Source: Nocardioides abyssi
GTDB taxonomy: Bacteria; Actinomycetota; Actinomycetes; Propionibacteriales; Nocardioidaceae
Reading direction: 5' to 3'
NCBI RefSeq assembly: GCF_030412915.1
Contig: NZ_JAUHJR010000012.1
Location: 1 to 64,000, forward strand
Length of the DNA: 64,000 nucleotides
Translations under genes and position numbers: made by a program
Shown here: positions 17,152 to 25,072 of the stretch, piece by piece
Position numbering within the stretch: position 1 is the stretch's first letter
Layout: the number at the start of each line of letters is the position of its first letter
The notes under the pieces: generated by a model
What the model was told of the DNA's origin: nothing
The model's database searches: none
Seen by the model: the letters and a program-made list of their open reading frames with translations, nothing else

Positions 17152-18552
17152 ATGACGAGCACCCCGCCACCGCTCCCGCAGTCCGGCCCCACGACCGAGC
17201 CGCCCCCGCCGCAGGGGATCGGGCCCGACCTCGCGCCCGCCGAGCCCGCCATCGCACCGGAGGCGCGGCCGGCGGGACAGCCCGACCCCGCAGCGGGCCC
17301 CGCAGCAGACTCCGCGGCGGGCCCGGCGTCCGTGGAGCCGGCCGAGGTGCACTTCTCCTCCTGCCCCTCGTGCGGGTCGCAGCTGTCCTACACGCCCGGC
17401 ACCACCGTGCTGACCTGCGGCGCGTGCGGGGCCTCGCGGGAGATCGAGACCGGTGAGGACACCACGGTCGACGAGCACTCCTTCGACGAGTGGCTCGCCG
17501 CCAACGCCCACGTGCGGGTCGCCTCGCTCGGCGGGCAGGTGCTGCGCTGCGAGGGCTGCGGCGCGCAGATGGAGACCACCGACCTCGCCGAGACCTGCCA
17601 GTTCTGCACCGGCCACCTCGTGGTGCTGTCCACGCCGGAGGGGCTCATCGCGCCCGAGGCGGTCGTGCCGTTCACGATCGCCCAGGCCGGGGCGCAGGCG
17701 GAGTTCAAGAAGTGGGTCAGCTCGCGGTGGTTCGCGCCGAGCTCGCTGAAGAAGGTCGGGGGAGCGCACTCGCTCAAGGGCACCTACGTGCCGCACTGGA
17801 CCTTCGACGCGCGCACCGCCAGCCACTACACCGGCAAGCGCGGCGACCATTACTACGTGACGCGCACCCGGACCGTCTCCGACGGCAACGGCGGCACCAG
17901 GACCGAGACCTACCAGGAGCGGCACACCCGCTGGTCGAACGCCTCGGGACGGGTCGCCCGCGACTTCGACGACGTGCTCGTGCCGGCCACGGCCCGGCTG
18001 GCGACCGACCGCCTCGACGAGATGGGGCCCTGGAGGCTGGAGACCGCGACGGCGTACCAGCCGGAGTTCCTCAGCGGCTACTCCGCGCTGCGCTACGACG
18101 TCGACCCGCAGGACGGCTCGCAGACCGCCCGCGCGCGGATGGCGGAGGTCATCGAGGGCGACGTGCGGAGCGACATCGGCGGCGACGAGCAGCGCATCTC
18201 GAGTGTGGACACCTCCTACGCCCAGGTGATGTTCAAGCTCGTGCTGCTGCCGCTATGGCTGGCCAGCTACGCCCACGGCGGCAAGCAGTGGCAGGTGATG
18301 GTCAACGCCAACACCGGCAAGGTGACCGGCGAGCGGCCCTGGTCGTCGGTCAAGATCGCGCTGGCCGTCATCGCCGCAGTCATCCTGGTCGCCGTCGTGG
18401 CCCTGCTCATCGCGCAGGGACGGGAGGACGCGACGGCCGAGGTCGACCACGGCAGCCCGCTGTCGATCTCGCAGACGGTCACCCCCGACGACGCGCACCA
18501 CACCCTCGACACGGTGCCGGGAGACCCGCCCGGGTCGGCCGGACCGGCCTGA
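17152..18552 (+). CDS. Zinc-ribbon membrane protein (YdjG-like partner of SPFH protein)
   Basis: 466-residue protein. A Pro-rich amino terminus leads into two zinc ribbons, SCPSCGSQL with LTCGACGA, and LRCEGCGAQM with CQFCTG. A long domain with aromatic repeats follows (VPHWTFDARTASHYTG, RTRTVSDGNGGTRTETYQ). One strong transmembrane helix lies near residues 400-425 (SVKIALAVIAAVILVAVVAL), with a short outside tail. The ATG at 17152 is 13 bases after the SPFH stop. Zinc ribbons followed by a membrane anchor beside an SPFH protein match the Bacillus YdjG/YdjI pair, in which the membrane protein recruits the SPFH protein. Confidence 0.82.
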   Translation: MTSTPPPLPQSGPTTEPPPPQGIGPDLAPAEPAIAPEARPAGQPDPAAGPAADSAAGPASVEPAEVHFSSCPSCGSQLSYTPGTTVLTCGACGASREIETGEDTTVDEHSFDEWLAANAHVRVASLGGQVLRCEGCGAQMETTDLAETCQFCTGHLVVLSTPEGLIAPEAVVPFTIAQAGAQAEFKKWVSSRWFAPSSLKKVGGAHSLKGTYVPHWTFDARTASHYTGKRGDHYYVTRTRTVSDGNGGTRTETYQERHTRWSNASGRVARDFDDVLVPATARLATDRLDEMGPWRLETATAYQPEFLSGYSALRYDVDPQDGSQTARARMAEVIEGDVRSDIGGDEQRISSVDTSYAQVMFKLVLLPLWLASYAHGGKQWQVMVNANTGKVTGERPWSSVKIALAVIAAVILVAVVALLIAQGREDATAEVDHGSPLSISQTVTPDDAHHTLDTVPGDPPGSAGPA

Positions 18553-18553
18553 C

Positions 18554-19207
18554 GTGACCGACCCGGCCGACCCGACCGGCGCCGCCGCACGCGGGTCGCG
18601 CCGGCGGGAGCGGACGCGCACGCAGCTGCTCGACGCGGCCGAGGAGCTGATCTCCCAGCGCGCGCCGGAGGAGATCCGGATCGAGGACGTCGCCGCCCGG
18701 GCCGGGATCTCCGCGGCGTCGGTCTACGTCCACTTCGGCACCAAGGACGGCCTGCTCGCGGCCGTGACCGAGCGGGTGCTGGGCCTGGCGACGGACGCCC
18801 TGCGGGCGGCGTACGCCGCGGAGACGACGCCGCTGGAACGCTTCGCGGGCGTGGGCGCGGCCTACCTGCGGCTGCTGCTCGACCACCCCGCGGTCGCGAA
18901 GTACCTCGCGGTCACGGGGGAGCGGGGCCCCCGGTCGGCGGTCGAGGACGAGGTCGTCGCGCGGTTCAGCGTGCTGCGCGGGGAGTTCGAGCAGAGCATC
19001 CGCGACGCCGTCGAGTCCGGCGCGATCCTCCCGGTCGACCCGGAGGCGATGTCGTGGTTCCTCTTCGGCGCCTGGAACGGCGTCGCCGCGCTCGCGCTGC
19101 GCCGCGACGCCCTCACGCTCGCGCCCGAGCGGGTCGAGGCGGCCGTCGTCGAGGCGGGCCTCGTGCTGCTCGAGGGACTGCTGGTGGCGCCGTCCGACGT
19201 GAACTAG
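18554..19207 (+). CDS. TetR-family transcriptional regulator
   Basis: 217-residue TetR/AcrR-type repressor. The DNA-binding domain spans about residues 16-62: RRRERTRTQLLDAAEELI, then the helix-turn-helix IEDVAARAGISAASVYVHFG. The ligand-binding domain follows. The GTG start lies one base after the stop of the zinc-ribbon gene, but its natural partners are probably the two enzymes downstream (FAD oxidoreductase and MBL-fold hydrolase), 39 bases later on the same strand. The ligand is unknown. Confidence 0.88.
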   Translation: MTDPADPTGAAARGSRRRERTRTQLLDAAEELISQRAPEEIRIEDVAARAGISAASVYVHFGTKDGLLAAVTERVLGLATDALRAAYAAETTPLERFAGVGAAYLRLLLDHPAVAKYLAVTGERGPRSAVEDEVVARFSVLRGEFEQSIRDAVESGAILPVDPEAMSWFLFGAWNGVAALALRRDALTLAPERVEAAVVEAGLVLLEGLLVAPSDVN

Positions 19208-19246
19208 AGTCCGGCTCCAGATCACTTCTCGACGAGAACGGCACCC

Positions 19247-20947
19247 ATGACGCAGACGGCGGCACCCCACCCCACCGACGATCTCGCCGACGGGCCGGAG
19301 ACCTGGGACGTCGTGGTCGTCGGCGCCGGGCCGGGCGGGCTGACCTGCGCGGCGTACCTCGCGGCCGCCGGCAAGCGGGTGCTCGTGCTCGAGGCCAACC
19401 AGGTCGTCGGCGGGAGCACGCAGGTCTTCCGGCGGGCCGGCAACAAGTTCGAGTTCGACGTCGGCACCCACTACGTCGGCGAGTGCGGGCCCGGCGGTCG
19501 GATGCAGACCGCCCTGTCCGGCCTCGCGCTCACCGAGCGCATCACGTGGCTGCGCCAGCGCCCCGAGGGCCACTGCCGGATCATGGTGCCGGGCACGACG
19601 TTCGAGACGCCGACCGGCTGGGACACCTACCTCGATCGGCTGGTCGCGGCGTTCCCCGACGAGGAGGCCGGCCTGCGCCGCTGCGTCGGCATCATGCGCA
19701 CGATCGCGGCCGGCGAGCGGCCGCGCCGCCGCCCCCTGGCCCTGCTGCGCTGGGGCATCCGCCCGATCACCACGCTGATGGACGCCTGCGGGTTGAGCGC
19801 CGACGCGCAGGCGGTGGTCCTGGCCGAGAACGGCGACTACACCTGGCCGCCGCACCGCACACCGACGGCGATGCACGCCGGCTTCCTGCACCACTACCTC
19901 CAGGCCGGCGCCTACTACCCCCGCGGCGGCGGGCAGGTCATCGGCGCCCACCTCACCGACGTGGTCCAGACCCACGGCGGACGGGTCCGCACCAAGGCCC
20001 GCGTCGAGCGGATCCTGGTCGAGGACGGCCGCGCCGTCGGCGTACGGCTCCGGGGCGGGGAGGAGGTCCGCGCCGACGTCGTGGTCTCGGCCGCGGACTA
20101 CGCCAAGACGTGGACCGAGCTCGTCGGCGACGAGCACCTCACCCGGCGGCTGCGGCGGCGCCTGCGCGGGCTCGAGATGACGCTGCCGATGTTCGCGGTG
20201 TACGTCGCGCTCGACGTCGACCTGCGCGAGCGCGGCACCCCGCCGCTGGCGTGGGTGTGGCCCACCAACGACGTCGACGGCTACTACCGCGAGGTCGCCG
20301 CGGGCCGCTGCCCCGAGCAGATGCCGGTCGGCATCAGCTGCCCGACCGCGAAGGACCCGCAAGGCACGCACTCGGCGCCCCCGGGCTACTCGACGCTGGA
20401 GCTGGTCAGCTGGGCGCCGGCGGACCACGCGTTCTGGAACGTCTCCGAGGACCCGACCGAGGGCGCCGGCTACGGACGCGACGAGGCGTACCTGCGCCGC
20501 AAGGAGGAGCTCACCCAGCGCGTGCTCGACACCGCCGAGCTGATGATCCCCGACCTGCGGGAGCGGATGGTCTTCTGCGAGGCCTCGACGCCGGTCACCC
20601 AGGAGCGGTTCACGCTGACCACCGGCGGCTCCTGCTACGGCATCGCGCCGCTGCTGCGCAACCTCGGCCCGTTCCGGCCGCGGGTGCGCACGCACCTGCC
20701 CGGGCTGTTCCTCGCGGGCGGCAGCACCGAGCACATGTTCGGCATCAACGCCACGATCTGGGGCGGCATGGGCACCGCCGGCGCCGTCCTGGGCCGCGAC
20801 CTGGTGCAGGAGGTCCGCGACGGCGCGGTGCTCGTCAACGAGAGCCGGCTGACGCCGGTCACCGACGACTTCGACCCGCTGCTGGCCTCCAAGCCCGGGT
20901 CGATCATCCGCCGTCCGGTGCGCCGCCGGGCCACCGACCCGCGCTGA
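19247..20947 (+). CDS. Phytoene desaturase/retinol saturase-like FAD oxidoreductase
   Basis: 566-residue flavoprotein of the CrtI/carotenoid isomerase/all-trans-retinol saturase group. It has the amino-terminal dinucleotide motif VVVVGAGPGGLTCAAYLA and the typical Glu-binding region VLVLEANQVVGGSTQVF. The carboxy-terminal FAD motif is GLFLAGGSTEHMFGINATIWGG, as two separate parts of that region. No carotenoid synthesis genes (crtE, crtB) lie nearby, so a role in desaturating or saturating an isoprenoid or lipid substrate other than phytoene is equally possible. It follows the TetR gene and precedes the MBL-fold gene. Confidence 0.83.
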   Translation: MTQTAAPHPTDDLADGPETWDVVVVGAGPGGLTCAAYLAAAGKRVLVLEANQVVGGSTQVFRRAGNKFEFDVGTHYVGECGPGGRMQTALSGLALTERITWLRQRPEGHCRIMVPGTTFETPTGWDTYLDRLVAAFPDEEAGLRRCVGIMRTIAAGERPRRRPLALLRWGIRPITTLMDACGLSADAQAVVLAENGDYTWPPHRTPTAMHAGFLHHYLQAGAYYPRGGGQVIGAHLTDVVQTHGGRVRTKARVERILVEDGRAVGVRLRGGEEVRADVVVSAADYAKTWTELVGDEHLTRRLRRRLRGLEMTLPMFAVYVALDVDLRERGTPPLAWVWPTNDVDGYYREVAAGRCPEQMPVGISCPTAKDPQGTHSAPPGYSTLELVSWAPADHAFWNVSEDPTEGAGYGRDEAYLRRKEELTQRVLDTAELMIPDLRERMVFCEASTPVTQERFTLTTGGSCYGIAPLLRNLGPFRPRVRTHLPGLFLAGGSTEHMFGINATIWGGMGTAGAVLGRDLVQEVRDGAVLVNESRLTPVTDDFDPLLASKPGSIIRRPVRRRATDPR

Positions 20948-21073
20948 TCCACCGGCCCGGGACCGGCCCGGGACCGTGCCGGTCCACCGTGCGGGGGCCC
21001 GGCCCGTGGGCGGGTGGTGGCGCGGTGTCGGTGGGAGCCGTCAGGATCACGGCACACCAGCAGAGGAGACCCC

Positions 21074-22204
21074 ATGACGAGCACGGCCACCCCGCCGTCG
21101 AGCCTCACCGACGCCGGCCTGCGGCCGATCCCCGAGCTCGCGGGCGTCCACGACGTCTGGCCGCGCGGGGAGCGGCTGCGTGCGGTGCGCGAGGGCGCGG
21201 CGGCGTACAAGGAGCGGTTCAAGGCCCAGGGCCAGGTCCGGGCGGTCCGCTCGGTCGACATCGCGGCCGCGCCGTACCCGGTGAAGTACGCCTTCCACGA
21301 CGCCGTCTCCGTGCCGACCCTGCCGCTGGTCTCGATGATCAACAGGATGATCGTCGTGCAGTACGACGACTGGGACGGCGTCGCGCGCACGCTTGTCTTC
21401 GAGCCGACGGTGCCGGCCGGCTCCGCGCAGGCGCCCTTCTACCGCAACCTGCAGCGGCTGCTCGACGCCGTGCCCGGCGGGCGGTTCCTCGAGAAGCCGA
21501 TGGTGCGGTACTACAACGAGCCCGGCGACGTCCTCGAGCAGCTCGGGCTCGCGCCGGACGACGTCGACTACTGCACCTTCGACCACCTGCACGTGCAGGA
21601 CCCGCGGATGATCCTGGGGTCCAGCGAGGTCATCGAGGGCGAGACCGAGCCGCGCGCCCCGCTCTTCGGCGACGCCCGGATGCTCGTGCACAGCCGCGAG
21701 CTGGCGACGCTCCAGTCGCTGCACCCGATGCAGTGGGCGTGGTACGTCGACGGCGGGCTCGGCGGCGTCGACCCGGCCAAGCTGGTGACCTTCGACGGCG
21801 ACGTCGAGCTCGGCCCGGGCATCGCCCTGCTGTGGACCCCCGGCCACACCGACGGCAACCACTCGCTGGTGCTGAACACCCCCGACGGGGTCTGGGTCTC
21901 CTCGGAGAACGGCATCTCCGCCGACAACTGGCAGCCCGAGCTCTCGCGCATCCCCGGCGTGCGCCGCTACTCCGAGGTCTTCGGCCGCGAGATCTGCCCC
22001 AACGCCAACACCCTCGAGGACTCCCTCGACCAGTACGACTCGATGGTCAAGGAGAAGACGCTCGCGGACCCGTGCACCGACGACCCGCGGTGGTTGCAGA
22101 TCCTCCCGTCGACCGAGCTGGTGCCGTGGAAGCGGTTCTGGCCGGTCGTGCCGACCTACCCCCACGGCGGCATCTCCTACGGGGAGATCACCGGCAGCCG
22201 CTGA
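21074..22204 (+). CDS. MBL-fold metallo-hydrolase
   Basis: 376-residue metallo-beta-lactamase-fold protein. The metal site is read as FDHLHVQDPR (in place of the usual HxHxDH), a later WTPGHTDGNHSL, and VSSENGISADNW. The ATG at 21074 follows GAGGAG. There is no signal peptide. It lies 126 bases after the FAD enzyme on the same strand. The family contains hydrolases and oxidases of many substrates, so the reaction cannot be named. Confidence 0.82.
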   Translation: MTSTATPPSSLTDAGLRPIPELAGVHDVWPRGERLRAVREGAAAYKERFKAQGQVRAVRSVDIAAAPYPVKYAFHDAVSVPTLPLVSMINRMIVVQYDDWDGVARTLVFEPTVPAGSAQAPFYRNLQRLLDAVPGGRFLEKPMVRYYNEPGDVLEQLGLAPDDVDYCTFDHLHVQDPRMILGSSEVIEGETEPRAPLFGDARMLVHSRELATLQSLHPMQWAWYVDGGLGGVDPAKLVTFDGDVELGPGIALLWTPGHTDGNHSLVLNTPDGVWVSSENGISADNWQPELSRIPGVRRYSEVFGREICPNANTLEDSLDQYDSMVKEKTLADPCTDDPRWLQILPSTELVPWKRFWPVVPTYPHGGISYGEITGSR

Positions 22205-22216
22205 CCGGCGGCGTCG

Positions 22217-22232
22217 TTCAGCGGGGCTTCAG
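22217..22232 (+). promoter_or_regulatory. TTCAG direct repeat, likely response-regulator box
   Basis: Two TTCAGC direct repeats 11 bases apart (22217 and 22228), about 50 bases upstream of the response-regulator start. The same TTCAG repeats, 10-11 bases apart, precede the PepSY-like gene at 24463. This fits the tandem binding sites of an OmpR-type regulator and suggests autoregulation. Confidence 0.6.
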
Positions 22233-22278
22233 CCACGGTGCGGGAGGATGGCGGCCCGCCCACCTCCGGAGGTCTGCC

Positions 22279-22956
22279 ATGCGCGTGCTCGTCGTCGACG
22301 ACGAGGTGCGGCTCGCGCGCTCGCTCCGGATCGGCCTGGAGGCCGAGGGCTTCGCGGTCGACGTCGCCCACGACGGCACCGACGGGCTCTGGCTGGCGCG
22401 GGAGAACACCTACGACGCGATCGTGCTCGACCTGATGCTGCCCGGCATCAACGGCTACCAGGTCTGCGAGACGCTGCGCGCCGAGCGGGACTGGACGCCG
22501 ATCCTCATGCTCACCGCCAAGGACGGCGAGTGGGACCAGGTCGAGGGGCTGGACACCGGTGCCGACGACTACCTGACCAAGCCGTTCTCGTTCCCGGTGC
22601 TCGTGGCCCGGCTGCGCGCGGTCGCCCGGCGCGGCGCCCGCGAGCGCCCGACCGAGCTGGTGGTCGGCGACCTCCGCGTCGACCCGGCCGCCCGGCGGGT
22701 GTGGCGCGGGGAGAGCGAGGTCGAGCTGACTGCCCGGGAGTTCTCGCTGCTGGCGTTCCTCGCGCGGCACGCCGGCGACGTCGTGTCCAAGCGGCAGATC
22801 CTCGAGGCCGTGTGGGACGTCGACTTCGACGGCGACCCCAACATCGTCGAGGTCTACGTCCGCCACCTGCGCAACAAGATCGACCGGCCCTTCGGCCGGG
22901 AGGCGATCCAGACCCTACGCGGCGCGGGCTACCGGCTGATGAGCAACGGTGGCTGA
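22279..22956 (+). CDS. OmpR-family response regulator
   Basis: 225-residue two-domain regulator. The receiver domain has VVDDEV at the amino end, the phospho-acceptor Asp51 in IVLDLMLPG, Thr in MLTAKD and Lys in YLTKPFSF. The winged-helix DNA-binding domain spans about 130-220 (VELTAREFSLLAFL to IQTLRGAGYRL). The ATG at 22279 follows GGAGG. Its stop overlaps the GTG of the sensor kinase gene by eight bases, so the pair is co-translated. TTCAG repeats in front of this gene and of the PepSY-like gene suggest both are targets. Confidence 0.92.
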   Translation: MRVLVVDDEVRLARSLRIGLEAEGFAVDVAHDGTDGLWLARENTYDAIVLDLMLPGINGYQVCETLRAERDWTPILMLTAKDGEWDQVEGLDTGADDYLTKPFSFPVLVARLRAVARRGARERPTELVVGDLRVDPAARRVWRGESEVELTAREFSLLAFLARHAGDVVSKRQILEAVWDVDFDGDPNIVEVYVRHLRNKIDRPFGREAIQTLRGAGYRLMSNGG

Positions 22957-24361
22957 GCCGCCGGGCGGGCGCTGGTCCGGCCGCGCGTCGGTGCGGCTGC
23001 GCACCACCGCCGCCGCGGTGCTCGTCGTGGCCGTCGTGCTGGTGCTCGGCGCGCTGCTGCTGGTCTCCCTCGTGCGCGGCTCGCTGCGCGACGGGGTCGA
23101 GACCACGGCCGAGCAGCGCGCCGCCGACCTGGCCGCGCAGGTCGAGGCCACCGGCGTCCCGGGCTCCGGGACCGGGGACGGCGACGGCGACGGCGACAGC
23201 GACGGGGACGGGGACGGGGACGACGACGCCGACGACCCCGAGGACGTCGTCTGGCAGGTGCTCGACGAGCGCGGACGCGTGGTCGCCGCCTCCCAGCCGC
23301 TCGCGCGCACGCTGCCGAGCGACGACGTGGACGAGGTGCGGCTGCCGGGCGCCGACGCGGCGTACGTCGTCGTGGCCGAGGACGCCCGCGCCGGCGAGGC
23401 GTCGTACGACGTCGTGGTCGCCGCCTCGCTGGAGGAGGTCGCCGACTCGACCCGGGCCCTGGTCGGACCGCTGGTCGTCGGGCTGCCGCTCGTGCTGCTG
23501 CTGGTCGGCGCAACCACGTGGGTCGTGGCCGGCCGCGCTCTCGCGCCGGTCGAGCGGATCCGGCGGGAGGTCGAGGGCATCACCGGAGACCGGCTCGACA
23601 GCCGCGTGCCCGAGCCGCCCGCACGAGACGAGGTCCGCCGCCTCGCGGTCACGATGAACGCGATGCTCGAGCGGCTCCAGGCCTCCAGCGAGCGGCAGCA
23701 GCAGTTCGTCGCGGACGCCTCGCACGAGCTCCGCTCGCCGCTGGCGAGCATCCGGCAGACCGCCGAGGTGGCCCGCGAGCACCCGGGCGCGCTGCCCGAG
23801 GGCGAGCTGGCCGAGGCGGTGCTCGAGGAGTCCGCGCGCATGCAGCGGCTCGTCGAGCAGCTGCTCGTGCTCACCCGCGCCGACGAGGGAGCGCTCGTGC
23901 GGGCGCACCGCGACGTCGACCTGGACGACCTGGCGCTCGCCGAGGCCCGACGGGTACGCCGCGCCGGCCTCGCCGTGGACACGAGCGCGGTGGCGCCGGG
24001 GCGGGTGCAGGGCGACCCGCTCGCGCTGGCGCAGGTCGCGCGCAACCTCGTCGACAACGCCGCGCGGCACGCCGCCGCGAGGGTCGCGGTGAGCGTCGGG
24101 GACCGAGGCGAGACCGTGGAGCTGGTCGTCGAGGACGACGGGTCCGGGGTGCCGGAGGCCGACCGCGAGCGGGTCTTCGAGCGGTTCGTGCGGCTCGACG
24201 ACGCCCGGGCACGCGACGCCGGCGGCAGCGGCCTGGGGCTGGCCATCGTCCGCGAGACGGTCGCCGCCCACGGCGGGTCCGTGGCGGTGGAGGGCTCCCG
24301 GCTCGGCGGCGCCCGGTTCGTGGTGCGGCTGCCCGCCGTGGCCGCGGACGAGCGTCCCTGA
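22949..24361 (+). CDS. Sensor histidine kinase with acidic extracytoplasmic loop
   Basis: 470-residue membrane kinase. The first transmembrane helix lies near 20-43 (AAAVLVVAVVLVLGALLLV) and the second near 172-193, with a HAMP linker after it. Next come the HisKA dimerisation box ADASHELRSPLASI with the phospho-accepting His, and the ATPase domain with NLVDNAARHA, DDGSGVPEADRERVFERF and GGSGLGLAI. The outer loop begins with a Gly/Asp repeat (about residues 74-100), encoded by near-perfect GGCGAC/GGGGAC hexamers. This acidic stretch could bind cations. It is co-translated with the response regulator. The signal is unknown; a metal or envelope cue is inferred. Confidence 0.9.
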   Translation: MAEPPGGRWSGRASVRLRTTAAAVLVVAVVLVLGALLLVSLVRGSLRDGVETTAEQRAADLAAQVEATGVPGSGTGDGDGDGDSDGDGDGDDDADDPEDVVWQVLDERGRVVAASQPLARTLPSDDVDEVRLPGADAAYVVVAEDARAGEASYDVVVAASLEEVADSTRALVGPLVVGLPLVLLLVGATTWVVAGRALAPVERIRREVEGITGDRLDSRVPEPPARDEVRRLAVTMNAMLERLQASSERQQQFVADASHELRSPLASIRQTAEVAREHPGALPEGELAEAVLEESARMQRLVEQLLVLTRADEGALVRAHRDVDLDDLALAEARRVRRAGLAVDTSAVAPGRVQGDPLALAQVARNLVDNAARHAAARVAVSVGDRGETVELVVEDDGSGVPEADRERVFERFVRLDDARARDAGGSGLGLAIVRETVAAHGGSVAVEGSRLGGARFVVRLPAVAADERP

Positions 24362-24368
24362 ACGGGTC

Positions 24369-24394
24369 TTCAGGAGCGTTCAGGAAGGGTTCAG
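24369..24394 (+). promoter_or_regulatory. Triple TTCAG repeat upstream of PepSY-like gene
   Basis: TTCAGGA at 24369 and 24379, and TTCAG at 24390, spaced 10 and 11 bases apart on one face of the helix, about 70-95 bases upstream of the PepSY-like start. It matches the repeat in front of the response-regulator gene and is therefore the likely site through which the neighbouring two-component system controls this gene. Confidence 0.6.
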
Positions 24395-24462
24395 CGACCC
24401 CGTCGCATGGTGGTGCCACACCACCGGGCAGGGAGCCCGGAACGCCGATCGAGAGGGTCACC

Positions 24463-25038
24463 ATGAACACCGCCACGCTCCGCACCAAGCGCGTCCTCGT
24501 CCCCACCGTCGCCGCTGTCGCCGTCCTCGGGATCGGTGGCACCGTCTGGGCGACCACCGCCAGCGCCGACGGCACCGTCGACGGTGCCGAGCGTGACCGG
24601 GTCGCGGCCGCGGCCGTCGAGGCCGTCGGCAGCGGCGAGGCCGTCGACGTCGAGACCAGCGACGACCCGGGCGAGGCCTACGAGGTCGAGGTCCGCCTGC
24701 CCGACGGTGGCGAGGTCGACGTCGCCCTCGACTCCGACCTGGGCGTCGTAGCCCAGGACCGCGACGACGACCGCGATGACCGCGACGACGACAGCGACGA
24801 CGTGCGCGACGACCGTGACGACCGGGACGCCGACGACCGCGTGCTCAGCGCCGAGGAGCGCACCGCTGCCGGTGACGCCGCGCTCGAGGCCGTCGGCGGC
24901 GGCACCGTCCTCGACGTCGAGGCGAGCGACGACCGGGGCGAGGCCTACGAGGTCGAGGTGCGCGCCACCGACGGCACCGAGTGGGACGTCGAGCTCGACG
25001 CCGACCTGACCGTGCTGGACAAGCGCGCCGACCGCTGA
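24463..25038 (+). CDS. Secreted PepSY-like protein with acidic linker
   Basis: 191-residue exported protein. The signal peptide has a basic start (TLRTKR), a hydrophobic core (VLVPTVAAVAVLGIGGTVW) and a likely cleavage after ASA. The mature part has two similar PepSY-like repeats, AAAVEAVGSGEAVDVETSDD and AALEAVGGGTVLDVEASDDR, each followed by GEAYEVEV and a DxDL ending. The repeats are joined by an Arg/Asp-rich linker (about residues 104-126). PepSY proteins next to two-component systems often inhibit proteases or tune envelope stress. A triple TTCAG site precedes the gene, so control by the adjacent regulator is likely. It converges on the next gene. Confidence 0.85.
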   Translation: MNTATLRTKRVLVPTVAAVAVLGIGGTVWATTASADGTVDGAERDRVAAAAVEAVGSGEAVDVETSDDPGEAYEVEVRLPDGGEVDVALDSDLGVVAQDRDDDRDDRDDDSDDVRDDRDDRDADDRVLSAEERTAAGDAALEAVGGGTVLDVEASDDRGEAYEVEVRATDGTEWDVELDADLTVLDKRADR

Positions 25039-25072
25039 CCCCCTGGACGAGGCAAAGACAGGTCAAAGCGGG

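Noticed and set aside
18479..20734. Long minus-strand frame of 751 residues opposite the FAD oxidoreductase
   Set aside because: Mirror frame of GC-rich coding DNA: no start signal, no family motif, and composition typical of antisense shadows.
20948..21030. GC-rich repeats (CCCGGGACCGG) after the FAD oxidoreductase considered as a terminator
   Set aside because: They can pair in several ways, but the next gene follows on the same strand and no T-run is present; not strong enough to call.
21047..22165. Minus-strand 372-residue frame opposite the MBL-fold gene
   Set aside because: Low-complexity Val/Gly/Arg-rich antisense of a gene with a strong ribosome site and metal-binding motifs.
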